In this document: positions 38,257 through 50,301 of the stretch, piece after piece
Position numbering within the stretch: position 1 is the first letter of the stretch
Layout of the letters: every line of letters starts with the position of its first letter
Source of the DNA: Okapia johnstoni
Taxonomy: Eukaryota > Chordata > Mammalia > Artiodactyla > Giraffidae
Assembly (NCBI GenBank): GCA_024291935.2
Contig: CM044306.1
Coordinates: 23,209,501-23,273,500 of the forward strand
Direction of reading: 5' to 3'
Length of the DNA stretch: 64,000 bases
Notes under the pieces: generated by a model
What the model was told of the DNA's origin: nothing
What the model saw: the letters and a program-made list of their open reading frames with translations, nothing else
Databases searched by the model: none
Made by a program: the position numbers and the translations under genes

Positions 38257-41200
38257 GTAAGCATGTGATTTCTGGGGAACATCTGTGTGCAAGCTTGAGG
38301 GGCTTTGGGAGATCCAGATACTGCTTGGTGGTAATGTTCTGACAGTAATACCTTAGTGGTTCTGATGCACTCAAAGTCAAGCGAGAAGAGGGAAATCAGT
38401 AGTGAAGGCATGACTGAGAAATGAGGTTCCATTTCACTAACTTTCTATTCATTGGAAGGTACTAGAATGTAACCTTCATAAGGGCAAGGATTTTTGTCTC
38501 TTGTCCTTGTTCTGCCCGCAGTGCCTTAGCACGGTACCTGCCACATAGAGGGAGGTCAATAAATATTTGCTGAATTGAATGAATAAATGAACAAATGGGT
38601 GAAAGTTGGCATTGAGTGGAATACTCTGGCCGCCCATGTGTTGGAACCACCTTACTGTGTGGCTGAGCTGAAGCTGAAGGAGCATTTCTTACCTCTAGGA
38701 GGTGATCACTGTGCGTGTTCAGGACCCCCGCGTGCAGAATGAGGGCTCCTGGAATTCTTATGTGGATTATAAGATATTCCTTCATGTAAGTGTATCCGAC
38801 TTTGATATTGGGATCAATATACCTTTCAGGGCTGAGGGCCAGTCCTGAGGCAGAACCTGTTTATGGAGGTTTTGACGGAACAAAAGGAAGGAGGAGAGGA
38901 AAGAGAGCCTGGGGCCTGCCTGAGTTGTTTTCAGGCTGCTGCGTGGCACCATGCGCTGCTTGGATCCCCTTGATTGGGACTGTGGTCTGGTGACTTGAGT
39001 CTTTGGCGAGAGGAATGATGGGGAGTTATGTGAACTTGGGCTTTTCCACCAAACCCTTTTCACATGCTTTCTCCTGTAGACCAACAGCAAGGCCTTTACC
39101 GCCAAGACATCCTGTGTGCGCCGCCGCTACCGGGAGTTTGTGTGGCTGAGAAAGCAGCTCCAGAGAAATGCGGGTTTAGTGTGAGTTCTCTTATTTCCTT
39201 CTTGGATCCGAGACTGACTTCTTAGGTTCTCCCTTGGCAACTGGAGTTTACAATGAAGAAAACTTGGCAGCATGCCAGGTACTCAGGTCACTGAGAAATG
39301 TGTTCTTAAATTATGTTTTCAAGTCAGTGAAAAAAAGTAATGACAGTGTTCTCATTTCTAATATTTTGACCTAACAAAGCCAAACAAATCTAAAAAAGAT
39401 TTTTTTTTTTTATATGCATAGGGCTAAACAGAGGTACTGCTGGCTATGTAAATGTGCTTCACTGGTTATCAGGAACTTTTTAGCACCTGGACTAATTTGA
39501 CACATGGTGTTCCTGACTGTTTGATATGTAAAAATTGTGATTTTTTTTTTTCCCTTTCTTCTTTTTTGCATAGAGACCTTTATCCAGAGTTAGGACAGAC
39601 TAAGAGCCTTAGGACAAGCACTATTGTTCGCGCCTCACCTACATACTGCAGATAAGCCCTAAAACTGGAGGCAGTTTATGACAGTGATTCCAGCGCAGTG
39701 TGGTTACTGAGTGCTGTGGTGACTTTGTTGATGACCTAGCCAGTTAGTTAACACGTGGGATTGATGACGCTATTGTCATGAGTCAGGCCCTCATAAGCCA
39801 GTTGGAACTTCCTCTGAACAGATCCTGCATCTCTAGTCTGGCCTGTTGTTTTTAAAGCATGTGCCATGCTTCACAGGAGAGGCTAGGGAGGCTGGAAGAG
39901 TTTGTGGATGAGTTGCTGCAACTTGAATACTTTTAGAAAATTCCAAACGTGATCTTTCAGGACTGGAGATGGTAGCCATAGTTTACACACAGGGACCCAG
40001 CATCTTCCATGTCTCCATGTCCAAATTTCTTCCTTTTGAAATAGTAGTTGATGGTGGGAGTGGGTTTTGTAAACAATGTAGTCTAGCAGCATGGAGTTTG
40101 TAAGTCCTAGACTTGGTTCAGATACCAGCTCTGCTGCTTACTTACTAGCTGTGTGACATAGGGAAATTTACTTAACTTCTCTGATTCTATTTCCTTACCA
40201 TTAAAATGGGTATGCTGACATCTTTCTCACAGGGTTTTGAGGAGGATAAATGAAGTCAGGTTTGTAAACGTTTAGCACAGTGCCTGACACCAGGCATATC
40301 ATCAGTTGATGTTAACCCTCTGCCCCTGCCCTTTTATCAAATACTGTTTGTGTTGATTTGTGTCTCTTTTTAGGGGATTTCCTTGATCAGGGACTGGAGT
40401 GACTGGGATATTACTTACCTTGGGTATGTGTTACATTGTGTGATCCCACAGGCCTGTACCTGAACTTCCTGGGAAGTCAACCTTCTTTGGCAGCTCAGAT
40501 GAGTTCATTGAGAAGCGACGACAAGGCCTGCAGCACTTTCTTGAAAAGTGAGTGGACTTGGCGGGCTGGCACTTGCTTCCTGGGGGGATGGCCAGAGTGT
40601 GTGTGCTGGGCAGAATGGCCCCCAGGAACATACAGGCATGTTTGTGTCAGATGCTTTTCTTGCACCCTTGTGCCTTCCGCATCCACTCAAGCCAGAAGGC
40701 CTTCAGAGGATAGGGCTGGGGACAGCTGCTGTGAGGGGTGATGCCCTGTGTTGTTCTACCTGTGTTTGCCCCAGGGTCCTGCAGAGTGTGGTCCTCCTGT
40801 CAGACAGCCAGTTACACCTCTTCCTGCAAAGCCAGCTCTCAGTGCCTGAGATAGAAGCTTGTGTACAGGGCCGAAGCCCCATGTCCGTTTCTGATGCCAT
40901 TCTTCGCTATGCTATGTCGAACTGTGGCTGGGCCCAGGAAGAGAGACGGGGCTCCTCTCACCTGGATAAAGGAGACCAGCCTAAGAGGTAACTGAATGCT
41001 CTTTTCTGAGACACCAGTGGCTAGGATTACTGTAACCTGCGCCAGTGAGGTGTCCATTGGTAGGTGTCCATGGCATTGGTGGCCTTTCAGGAGGGCCCCT
41101 ATCATCCCATGCATGAGGGCCTTCGGTCTGTGCTGACTCATCCCTGGGAGATGGCTCTCCTGTTGCAACCTGGGGAGAAAGAAGAAAAGGCTGTCTTACT

Positions 41201-41997
41201 TGTTTTGTTCTTTATCCTCTCCCCCAACCCCTGTTTTCCGTAGATAACAACTTTATTGAGATATATTTATATACATAAAACTCACCCTTTCATGTACAAT
41301 TCAGTAGTTTTTGTTTATTCACGAGGTCGTGCAGCCATCTGTCACCACAGTCAGTTTTAGAACATTTTCATCACCCCTAAAGAAACCTTGTGCCTATTAG
41401 CAGTGACTGCCCACACTCCCCAACCCCAAACCCTAGCCCTTGGTAACCACTGTCTACTTCCTGTGTGTGTGTGGATTTGCCCATTCTGGACATTTCACAC
41501 AGATGGAGTCATACACGTGGTCTTTTGTGACAGACCTCTCTCACTTGGCACCGTTTCCCGGTGCATCTGTGTGGCAGGGCATATCAACACTTATTCCTTT
41601 CTGTGGCCAAATACTATTTCCTTGTATGAATAAGCCTCCCTTGTTGTCTGTTCACTTGTGTTTGTCTGTTGATTTTTGTTTACTTGTTCATGTCCTCCTT
41701 TTCCCTTTCCCACTTTTTTCCAGTTGTTGCTTTCTCCCAAGACCCAGCAGGAGGAGCTCTCCCTCACCGCCTCCCGGGGAAGAAAACGATCAGTTCGAGG
41801 TGTGGGCTCCTGTGGTTGACTCTGAGGCTCCTCCCTTGGAGAGCCCCACTCTCCCACCCACCTCCTCTCCATCATGCTGTGGTTTTGCAAGACCTGATGA
41901 GGGAATCTCTGCTTCTCAGCCTGTGAGGAGAGTCCTGGGAGGGGACCATGCTGTGCCTTTGGACCCTGGTCAGTTGGAAACAGTTTTGGAAAAGTGA
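38215..41997 (+). CDS. SNX11: SNX11, sorting nexin 11 (six coding exons)
   Basis: SNX11 is a PX-domain protein of endosomal membranes that binds PtdIns3P and acts in sorting between endosome and lysosome. The CDS is join(38215..38256, 38699..38785, 39080..39180, 40452..40547, 40775..40987, 41724..41997): 813 bases, 270 residues plus stop, the length of human SNX11. The PX core (about residues 16-132) has the RRRYREF motif, in which Arg59 should contact the 3-phosphate. Lys85 (PELPGK) and Arg99/Arg100 supply further basic contacts. Two extra helices (extended PX) follow, then a Ser/Pro-rich tail (about 180-270) of probable disorder. All splice sites are GT/AG and the phases fit. The start at 38215 opens MGFWCRM as in human; an in-frame ATG at codon 7 is an alternative. 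Confidence 0.97.
38448..38600 (+). repeat. L2 LINE 3' end, SNX11 intron
   Basis: 'agggcaaggatttttgtctc', 'gccttagcacggtacctgcc' and 'caataaatatttgctgaattgaatg' match the L2 terminus. Confidence 0.8.
38699..38785 (+). CDS. SNX11: SNX11 coding exon 2: start of the PX domain
   Basis: 29 codons, [18 protein letters not shown] to KIFLH, the first PX beta strands. Acceptor 'acctctag', donor 'CAT|GTAAGT'. Confidence 0.95.
39080..39180 (+). CDS. SNX11: SNX11 coding exon 3: PtdIns3P-binding RRRYREF motif
   Basis: It encodes [20 protein letters not shown] through NAGL and the first two bases of Val77. It contains Arg59. Acceptor 'ctcctgtag', donor 'GT|GTGAGT'. Confidence 0.95.
40095..40320 (+). repeat. 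MIR SINE, SNX11 intron
   Basis: A well-preserved MIR: 'gcttacttactagctgtgtgacatagg', 'ccattaaaatgggtatg', 'gttttgaggaggataaatg' and 'cacagtgcctgacacc'. Confidence 0.85.
40452..40547 (+). CDS. SNX11: SNX11 coding exon 4: PX proline loop and helix
   Basis: It encodes [18 protein letters not shown] through QHFLE and two bases of Lys109. Lys85 and the RRQGLQ basic helix lie here. Acceptor 'gatcccacag', donor 'AA|GTGAGT'. Confidence 0.95.
40775..40987 (+). CDS. SNX11: SNX11 coding exon 5: PX end and extended-PX helices
   Basis: It encodes [20 protein letters not shown], then [12 protein letters not shown] and [18 protein letters not shown], matching the two added helices of the extended PX fold. 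Acceptor 'tttgccccag', donor 'AG|GTAACT'. Confidence 0.95.
41231..41655. repeat. Old L1 fragment in SNX11 intron 5
   Basis: 'aactttattgagatatatttat', 'gtgcagccatctgtcacc' and 'gatttgcccattctggacatttc' are ancient L1 3'-region segments. It ends about 70 bases before the last exon. Confidence 0.75.
41724..41997 (+). CDS. SNX11: SNX11 last coding exon: Ser/Pro-rich tail
   Basis: It completes Ser180 and encodes [20 protein letters not shown] through [17 protein letters not shown] and TGA. No domain; it is rich in Ser, Pro, Glu and Asp. Acceptor 'cttttttccag'. Confidence 0.95.
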
Positions 41998-43250
41998 GCT
42001 CTGCTTGGAGCTCTGGGTTCTGCTCTGAGGTGGATGAAGGCGATGCGGGCAGGGAGACTTGCTCAGTTGGGGTTAGGCACAGGCTGGTGGTGGGAGGCTG
42101 GGCTGCTTCCTGTTTTACCATGGCCTCTGCTCAAGTTGGTTCTGTGGAGATTGGTCGTAACTCCTCAGGCTTCTTCCATAGGGATGAGACACTGTGCAGA
42201 TATTTGTAAGTTAAGCACACAACCAAGGAGTTGTTAGTTCTGAGCCAAACCCCATATTTACTCTCCTGGTAGCTGAATTTCTTTAGATGTTCGTTAATGG
42301 GCCCAGGAGCGCTGTCTCAGGTGACTGGTTTGGGGACCTGTAGGTGGCAGATTTTAAGCTACCTTATCAGAGATTGCTCCAACAGAAATGCTTGTGTTTC
42401 TGTTGGTCATTGTATTCCAACTGGCTATGTTTTTGCTGAAGCCCCTGGAGCACTGGTTTCTGGGAGGCTGGCCTCTTGCTACCTCCTTGCATTGGATAGG
42501 GGGGTGAATATCTTTTCTCCCACCTCCTTGCTTTTCCTCCACCCATAACCACTGAATGGAACGGTGCTGTGACTCCTGTCATTGGGGTTTCCTGCGCATC
42601 CCAGGACCTTGGCCTGGCTGTATGGGGCCTGAGACCTGCGAAATAGCTCGTGGCCATCCACAAAAGAGAAAGGTTTGGTCACAGCCAAAGGACAGGGAAT
42701 GGTTCAGGGGGCTTTGTTTTGGAAAAGATACCCTGGGCTGTCCCTGCCTCTCTGGTTATAAAGCCGAGATGGACTGTCTTCTCTGCAGGGTTTAGCTGAG
42801 CTCCTTTCTTGTTTGAATCCTTTTCTTCTCCCTTAGTAATAGCTTCCTTTCCCCAGGGCTTCAGCCACCACGTGTCCCTCTGCTGTGTTGCGGGAGGCCT
42901 TCTGTTCAGTCCAGTGGGGTGCGGGGGCTTTGTTTCTGCCTGGAGAGAGGGCTCTGGGGATGGAGATGAGAAACAACACGCCTTCCTTCAGACAATGAGG
43001 CGTCCTTCCCTCCTGCTGCCGTAATTCTCTCCTCTGAGAGCTGGAGCTGGAGGAGACGAGTGCCGCTGGCGTTCTGCTTATCTGCCCTGGCGTCTGTGTG
43101 GTTCTTCTCCATCTCGCCCGCCCCTCCCTCCCCTGGCCCCCGCACCCTGTCCGTGGGCTCTTCTACTACTCGCCTGTGCTGTGGGACTGTCATGGCATTT
43201 AGTTCAGAGTTGCGGGGCTTTGGCCTGAAATAAAATTCAAGTATTTAAGA
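41998..43250 (+). other. SNX11: SNX11 3' untranslated region
   Basis: Repeat-free, about 1.25 kb from the stop to the first good polyadenylation signal. The length agrees with mammalian SNX11 mRNAs as I recall them. Confidence 0.7.
43229..43234 (+). promoter_or_regulatory. Polyadenylation signal AATAAA for SNX11
   Basis: The first canonical AATAAA after the SNX11 stop. Another AATAAA at 43549-43554 could end a longer isoform. Confidence 0.7.
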
Positions 43251-43259
43251 CTGTTGTTG

Positions 43260-44460
43260 CAATTGGTGTCTAACAAGCTGTAGCAGTGGAGGAGGGATTG
43301 AGGGCTGGCAGTAGTTACTTTCATAAATCATGAATTTATCAGCGTGGAAATAATGGTTCAGAACTGCGCGCGACAGCTCTCCCACATTGTGTGTGCAGCT
43401 CAAGTTCACCACCGGAGAAACGATTGTCTTCCAAAGAGGCAGGATCCAGCTCTTCTCACAGTGATGGGCATGAACCTTGTTAGGTATAATTTACCTGATG
43501 CTGCTTCCATCCTTGCAGCCTGTCTGAGGTGCCAGGTGCTGAAAGAGAAATAAAGTTTGTCAACAGGCAGATGCCGAGCCCTGGCTGGGACTCATCTCTC
43601 TTCTCTGCCTGCCTCCCCTGGGTCTCTCTTTTATATGATGCAGCAGAGCAAGGCGAGGATAGAAAACCTACAGAGGCAAATCCAAAATGTCAAAAGAAGT
43701 TCATTTAAAAGGAGAAAAAAACTCCATACACAACCCTCACAAAAACCCGACAGATGCTAAGCTAATGGCATCTACTCTGCCGATTGGTGGGGATGGCTCA
43801 TGAATATTAATGAGTCCAATGCTCCAAATGGTGCAGCTGTGAACCCAGCTGTGCTTGAAGCTCTCTGATCTCGAAACTTCCAGACAGGAGCCGGAGGTGG
43901 TCTGTGTCAATTCCCTACTCAGCCAAAAAACAGCAAGCTGGGTCGGCCTTCTTCTGTTCACCTCTTTTCTTCCTGGAGTTGGTGCTCGGCAGCTAGTTCT
44001 GCCAGCAGGGTTGGCTGCTGGGACTGCAGGAGCCAGTCAAAGACACGGATGCGATTTTTCTGACTCCTGGCTTTTTTAATGATCCATTATCAGCAGTGCA
44101 TACAGCAGGACCTCAGTTAATCTAAGGCCAGGGGCCGTCCCGGCACTGTCTTATGCAGAGTTGAGTGTAGGCCATGGAAGAAGATGTCCTAATAGGGGGA
44201 GAGTTTTTCTAGTAACTCCAGCCTAGAGTTACCAGAAAAACAGCAGAGATGGATTTTCCTCTCCGTCTCGGCAGTGCCATCTGCCTCTCTCCCATCTTGC
44301 TCTGTCCCCGTGTGTACACGGTTGCTGCCATGGCTGATAACCTCTGTAGGGAAGATGGGGAGCTACTGGGGGCAGTGGCCTGCTGAGCTGTTTCTTAGAA
44401 TGGAAATATTTTTTTGTTAGAATTTGGGTTTGAGGTAGGTTCTGTGTCTGACTTAGAGTC
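43260..44460. other. Repeat-free intergenic DNA after SNX11
   Basis: No exon seen. It contains a near-palindromic AT-rich motif at 43797-43814 and looks like unique sequence. Confidence 0.45.
43797..43814. promoter_or_regulatory. POU-like near-palindrome
   Basis: CTCATGAATATTAATGAG matches its own reverse complement at 16 of 18 positions. It contains ATGAATATTAAT, resembling dimeric POU-factor elements. No expression evidence is available. Confidence 0.3.
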
Positions 44461-44468
44461 ACCGTACT

Positions 44469-44594
44469 AATTTTTTTTTTTTTTGCCTATGCCACTCAGC
44501 ATGTGGGATCTTAGTTTCCTGACCAGGGATTGAACCCTTGCCCCCTAGAGTGAAAGCACAGAGTCCTAATCATTGGGCCATCAGGGAAGTCGCT
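44469..44594 (-). repeat. CHR SINE, minus orientation
   Basis: A poly-T run, 'cagcatgtgggatcttagtttcc', 'gaccagggattgaaccc' and 'gccatcagggaagtc' form an inverted CHR. Confidence 0.9.
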
Positions 44595-44704
44595 TGTCAT
44601 CTTTCTTCTGACAGTTCCTTATGTGGCCCAAGTCTAGTCGTCATCTGTAACACAGGATAAGTGATCCCAAACTCACAGATTTCCTTTTGTTTGGTGGGAG
44701 TAAG

Positions 44705-44729
44705 TGTGTGTGTGTGTGTGTGTGTGTGT
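44705..44729 (+). repeat. (TG)n microsatellite
   Basis: About 12 TG units in unique sequence. Confidence 0.95.
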
Positions 44730-44975
44730 AGGAGGAGGTGGGTTTTCTTGTGTGAAAATGAGTTTCATACCCATTATTTATTTGACCATGGTGCCCAGTG
44801 AGGAGGGGGCAGGGCAAGCATGACCCTCATTTTCTAGCTGAGGAAACTGAGCTAGCTGGGCATAGTTTTTAAAAAGCATGTTTCAGGTAGAATATATTCA
44901 CTTAAGAGATACTTCCCAGGTTCTGTAAAACAAAATTTTTTTTTTCCCCAAAAAAAATCTTGAAAAAAAGCACTG

Positions 44976-45171
44976 GGGACTTCCTGGTGGTCCAGTGGCT
45001 GAGACTCCATGCTCCCAATGCAGGGGGCCCAGGTTCGATCCCTGGTCAGCGAAGTAGAACCCACATACCGCAACTAAGAGTTTGCATGCTGCAACTGAAG
45101 ATCTCACATGCAGCAATGAAGATGGAAGATCCTGTGTGCGGCAACTAAGACATGGTACGGCCAAAAAAAAG
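44976..45171 (+). repeat. CHR SINE
   Basis: 'ggggacttcctggtggtccagtgg', 'aggttcgatccctggtcagcg', body units with 'gcaactaagag', and an A8 tail. Confidence 0.9.
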
Positions 45172-47589
45172 GATAACTAAGTCTGCCACTGTTCAAGGAG
45201 AAAAAAAAAAAATCCCCCGCAGAGCTTTGCAGAGTTGTTCTCAGAAATCTTCCACAGTCTGAGGTTTGCTCACCGCTAAGGCCTTAGAGTTACACCACCG
45301 AGTCCCAGGTGCCTCGTACCCACTGCCATAGCTTTGCTTAGGACGCGATTGTGACTTTAATGGTCTGACTGGACAGTAAGTTTAGCTCCATGCTTGTAAA
45401 TTTGTTTACATGCTCTTGCTGAATATTCTTAACACCCCAGGAGTGGGGAGGGCAGTGGGCTGGGAGGTAGGAATGGAAACAGCCCAGCTCCTGGCCTGCC
45501 TCACAGGGACCACAGGGACATCCCACTGGGGCCTGGAGTGGCTTCTGCAGGTTTATGTGTGAGCAGCCAACTGAGGTATAGCTGAAACCAAGCTGCAGAC
45601 CACTGCAGTGCAAGCTTGGGCCGCCTGGGCACTGACCCTCAGCCACCTCCCCAGGCGGCTTCTTGCCAGCAGGGACCTGGCTCTGTAGGGAACGTCACCT
45701 GGGCTCAAGGTAACCTTTCTTTGAGCTGTGGACGAGTGTCCCTCTTCCTGCTCTGTTTACAACTGTACCTTCTTTCCTGAGGGTGTTTTCAGTCTGCTGT
45801 GGAAATCCCCCCGCCCCCACCATGTTCTCCCATCTTCATCCTGCCCCAGCTCTTCTAAGGAACAGTTGTCAACTGCTACGGTGACAAGGTATGCATTGGG
45901 CTTACCAGCAGGGCAGCAGGAGAAGTAGCCTATTGAGGACAACCACTTTCACCTTAGTAATGGCTGGATTTGAAGCTGGAAGACTGGAACCTCAAACCTC
46001 AAGATAAATAAACTTGCACCATGTATGTTCAAAAGGATAAAAAGTGCCACATTCTTAGGAGACAGTGCACCTGACTCAGTGAGCAGAGTCGGTTTACTGC
46101 CTTTCTGTTCAGGGGAGACCTGGTCCACTTCCACCAGCAAAAGAGGAGGAAAACAAGGGTACTGACACAGCAGTGAGGGAGGCGTGAATCTTCAGTAGAG
46201 AGAGATGGTGAAGCGACTGTGATAATGAAAGGACCACCCGAAAGTCTTCAAGGGCTTCTCCCCTGGAAGGGCAGGAACATGAAATGCTTCTGTGATCTGT
46301 GGATTAACATTTCTTACCTGTGGCTGTCAAGTCCTTCCTGTTTTCAGCCTGCTCGACTTTTTCTTTCAAACACCCTTTCGAAGGGGCCAGCTAGTTAGAG
46401 CCTTTTTGTGTGTGTTTTAAGTGTTTTAGCCTTTTAAGTGCTCTAGCCCTGTGTGTGTCCCTTCTCCTGGTGGCCTGGTTGGCATGGGAAGCCAGGCCCA
46501 CTAGCAGCCTGACTCGAATCCCTCCAGCAGAAGGCCAAGCCTGCGGCGGTTTGTTGGAGGCAATGTAACCTGCCTGCTATAAGCTACGAGACTTAGATAT
46601 ATTCTACCAATTAGGGCACATCTGTTAGCAGCACTGAAAGGCAGGCACTGTCTCTTTAAGAGCCATCCCACTCCTCTCCTTGAGTGATGAGGGCTGGGAA
46701 CACAAGGGAGTCAGATGCTGATTAAACAGTCCTACTGCTGAGCTCTGTTAGAAAATTACTGTAATTATGATCTAGTCCCAGCAGAGGGATGAGTTCCAAT
46801 CCTGCTAATAACCCTTCCAGGTGCCTCAGATTCAGGGCCCACGGAGGCAGTGTGACAGGGCTCTGGCTGGCCCTTCGGTCTGGCCTCTGCAGGCAGAGAC
46901 AAAGGTCCTGGACTCATCTTCTTTTGGCCTCCTGAGAAGGTGATGAGTTTTGGTTGTGTTTTTATTTTTTGATTCTTGACAAAGCTCCTGGGAGTCATTC
47001 TGTAAGAGAGGACTTTCCGCTAAACTAACATGAAGGACCAGGAAAATCACAGCCTTGAGATGACTGTCCTGACCCCCAACTCTGCCCAGGATGAGCAGTC
47101 GGCACCGCACCAGCCCCAGACCAAGTGCAGGGATCCAGCGTGGGCCCTTGCACCACAGCGGTTTCTATGCTGGTTCTGGGAACCTGGGCTTCTTGCTCTG
47201 AAATAGTACACAGTGTTAAAATTCAGTCCTGATTGAGACTTTCAGGGCACCCCTTCTAGGTTTCTGCTACAGAAACAGGAAAAAGGATAGTTACTATGGG
47301 ACTCACTGTGGTGCAGCTCTCTGAATCTGAAAGCGCCAGTTTATTCATTCAAAAACATCACTCTTGTGCGGTTCCGTGGCAGTGCAGGTGAGCAGATCTC
47401 CATGTTCCTGTTGAACATGGGGGCTGGCTTGCTGGTTCTTGAGCCCTGAAGAATTCATGACAGTGATACTCTGTCTTTCCAACTTCCTAAGCCTCTCCCT
47501 GTCACTAATGTAGTGGCTTAAAGCACAGACTTCTAGAAGACAAGGCAGTTTCTCTTACTTGGACCTAAGCAAATCCATATGCCCCGAGA
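45172..47589. other. Intergenic, largely repeat-free
   Basis: About 2.4 kb without a young repeat or recognisable exon. 46550-46810 is AT-balanced, with 'gctgattaaac' and 'actgtaattatgat' homeodomain-like words. It may be regulatory, but nothing decisive is visible. Confidence 0.4.
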
Positions 47590-47794
47590 CAATGGTTCTC
47601 CATCAGGGGTGGTTTTGTTCCCAGGGCACATCTGACAATGTCTAGAGACACTTCTGTCAGAAACGGGGGGGTTGCTTGGGGGATCAGTACTGGCATCTAG
47701 TGGGTAGAGGCCAGATGCTGCTGAACATTCGACAGCCCTCCCAAACATAAAAGTATCTGGTCCCAATGTCAGTAGTGCCACGTTGAGAAGCCCG
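47590..47794 (+). repeat. Old hAT-type MITE
   Basis: 'caatggttctccatcagggg', 'gacaatgtctagagacac', 'tggcatctagtgggtagaggccag' and 'gttgagaagccc' make up a familiar small nonautonomous hAT-Charlie element with inverted ends. The exact family name is uncertain. Confidence 0.7.
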
Positions 47795-49562
47795 GTATTA
47801 ACAGAATGAAGCAGTACGCTCTCATTCCCCTCCCCCTCCCACACCTCCACTGCACTGCTTTGCAGATGTTGGAGAAATGATCCCAAATCTCCAGATGCCA
47901 GCTGCTTTCTTGGAGGTGGAATATATTAACAATAGGCTGTGCAGGGTGCCCATCATGGGAGGCATCCAGGAAATGTAGGTGGTGTGCATGTGGCATCTTG
48001 GTGATTCAGGGCAGAGCAATGCCCGTGCCTGACTGTGGTTCCAAGGGAGGTGTTTGTAGCCTGTTTTCTGTTCCATGATCGCATGTGGGGGATAAAAGGT
48101 GCCCAGCTGCTCACCATCAGGCTAAGAGGATCTGCAGTGGAACCAGATGCCTTCTTTGAGGACCTGCACTAGAAACCTCTTGGAACTCACTCCCATCATG
48201 GGAGGCAAGGAAGTGGCATACTATTGCCTGGTGCCACAAAATGCTTCCCTCAGTGACACTCTGCCAGGTGGTGGGGTGGCAGACGGTGATGGGCCCCGTG
48301 AGGGAGTGAACACACATGGCTGCTGAAGGCTGGCCACTGCCATGAGCAGCTTGATGCCAGAGACACCAGGCCTCTCAGAACAGCCTGGGCATCAGGAAAT
48401 GAGAGCCTAGTTGGCAGGGTTCGCCTAGGGGCCAGGCCTGCAGGGGAGAAGGGATGTCGCCAAGCATTGTACCAGGAGAACCAGTTCATCTCTCTATCTG
48501 CTGCCCACTCCCCTGGTGACTAGATAACCTATTTTGGCATATTTTTAAGGTGACCACTCATCCCTGTTTACACCTACGATTCTGGCATCCTTATTAGTAA
48601 TGCCCCCTTTCATTTTCAAAAAATGTCACTATTTAAAAAAAAATCCAAAAACAAAAATATGTTTTCTGAGCAGTTAGTTTTTGAAAGGAAAACAGGGAGA
48701 ATTAATTCAAATCCCTTGAAGAAAAAAAAAAATCGCTTTTTAGTTGTAAGTTTCAAACTTCCTGCCCAATCTCTGTAAATTCTAATGGGAAATGAAATAG
48801 CTGGGCAGAAGAGGGGGGAAGCAAGGGACTAGGGTAATCCACAAATGAGAAAATGAGTTTGAGTCACTGGGCTGTGTAACAGGGATAATCCTTGATGTAG
48901 ACGGCTGCTTTTTCTAAAGTCAGCTCTACAGAGTCTGCTGGTGCTCTGGGAATTAGCAAGTCAGTGCCACTCAAGGTTTATCCTCCCAGAGTCGCTCCTT
49001 GTGGGGAGACTGGAGGGAGAGGTTCCTTTCCGCCAGAGATTAAAGCGCCTCTGTCCCTGGTATCCAGGAGTTTTGTTCTCAAGATGAGAAGGAGAAAAAG
49101 AAAGAACACACAAACATATATTCGTTTATTTTTTTTCTCTCTTTTCTTCCTTCTCTTCAACTCCCTCATTCTCAGACTGATTTATAAAAGCAGGACTGTC
49201 CCACTCCCTTCCCCAACACAGAGGCTTTGTGACACCAGGGCATTATTATAATGTGATTGGTGTGGAATGTGGATTTTGGGAATGTGTCACCGGGGTGTCT
49301 TGCCACAGCAACAGAACTGGAGTGATTCAATAAGCAGTGCAGCAGACCGCGATTTTCAAAAGTCCCTGATGTCATTTCCTCTTTAACAGCAGATTTTGTG
49401 TGATTTTTGTTCATCACCATCTTGCACATCTTCAGTTTTGCCATTTGAAAAGACTGACTAATTACATTTAAGGTAGTGCAACTGAGCAAGTGAAAGTGCT
49501 TTAAAAAAAGGATAACACTTGAAATCAAGGCTATTCCTTACATATGTGTTTATTCCTTACAT
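47795..49562. other. Intergenic, no feature recognised
   Basis: Unique-looking sequence. Open frames of 60-118 codons show no family resemblance or splice context. Confidence 0.4.
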
Positions 49563-49565
49563 AAA

Positions 49566-49855
49566 GTGAAAGTGGCTCAGTCGTGTCCACTCCTTGTGAC
49601 AGTCCATGGAATTCTCCAGGCCAGAATACTGAAGTGGGTAGCTGTTCCCTTCTCCAGGGGATCTTCCCAGCTCAGGGATCGAACCCAGGTCTCCCGCATT
49701 GCAGGTGATTCTTCACCAGCTGAGCCACCAGGGAAGCCGGATACTGGAGTGGGTAGCCTATCCCTTCTCCAGGGGATCTTTCTCACCCAGGAATCAAACC
49801 GGGGTCTCCTGCATTGCAGGCGGATTCTTTACCAGCTGAGCTACCAAGGTATCTG
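49566..49855 (-). repeat. Bov-tA SINE with a duplicated head segment
   Basis: An inverted Bov-tA (49566-49738, ending 'gagccaccagggaagcc') is followed at once by the second half of another (from 'atactggagtggg' to 'gagctaccaaggta'). The head-side part is thus present twice in tandem. Confidence 0.85.
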
Positions 49856-50300
49856 TTCCTAACAGGAGGGATGACATTGATTTGGTCCCACTTTAAATGG
49901 AATCAAAATGTCTGGGTTTAGGGAATGAGACTCAATAGGTGTTCTCCTGTCTTTTCCATTTTTATTCACCAGAGGGAAAAGATAGTTGGTTTTGAATTAA
50001 ATACAGATTTCTAAGAGACAGACCATCATGTCAGAAAATTTAATATTGAGGTAATTGTAAAACAGTGTCTATGCTCTTTTGCTATATGGATGACAGAGGA
50101 AACACGCTGGAAAAATGTATTTTTAATGAAATGCAGCTGAAAGATTGCTTTCAGAGCATTTAGTATTGTCAGATATCAACTTGGATGATGCAGGCTGAAC
50201 TGTACCAATCTCAGGTCAGATTTGTTAATTATTTATCTGTAAAGGGATAGATGTACATTTGTTTCTTAAATACAGGATTTTAGCTTTCTTATTTTCTCTT
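49856..50300. other. Intergenic, no feature recognised
   Basis: AT-rich sequence with no recognisable element. Confidence 0.4.
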
Positions 50301-50301
50301 C

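Noticed and set aside
41440..41997. 185-codon frame taken as one protein
   Set aside because: Only its part after 41723 is the last SNX11 exon. The earlier part is L1 sequence and intron.
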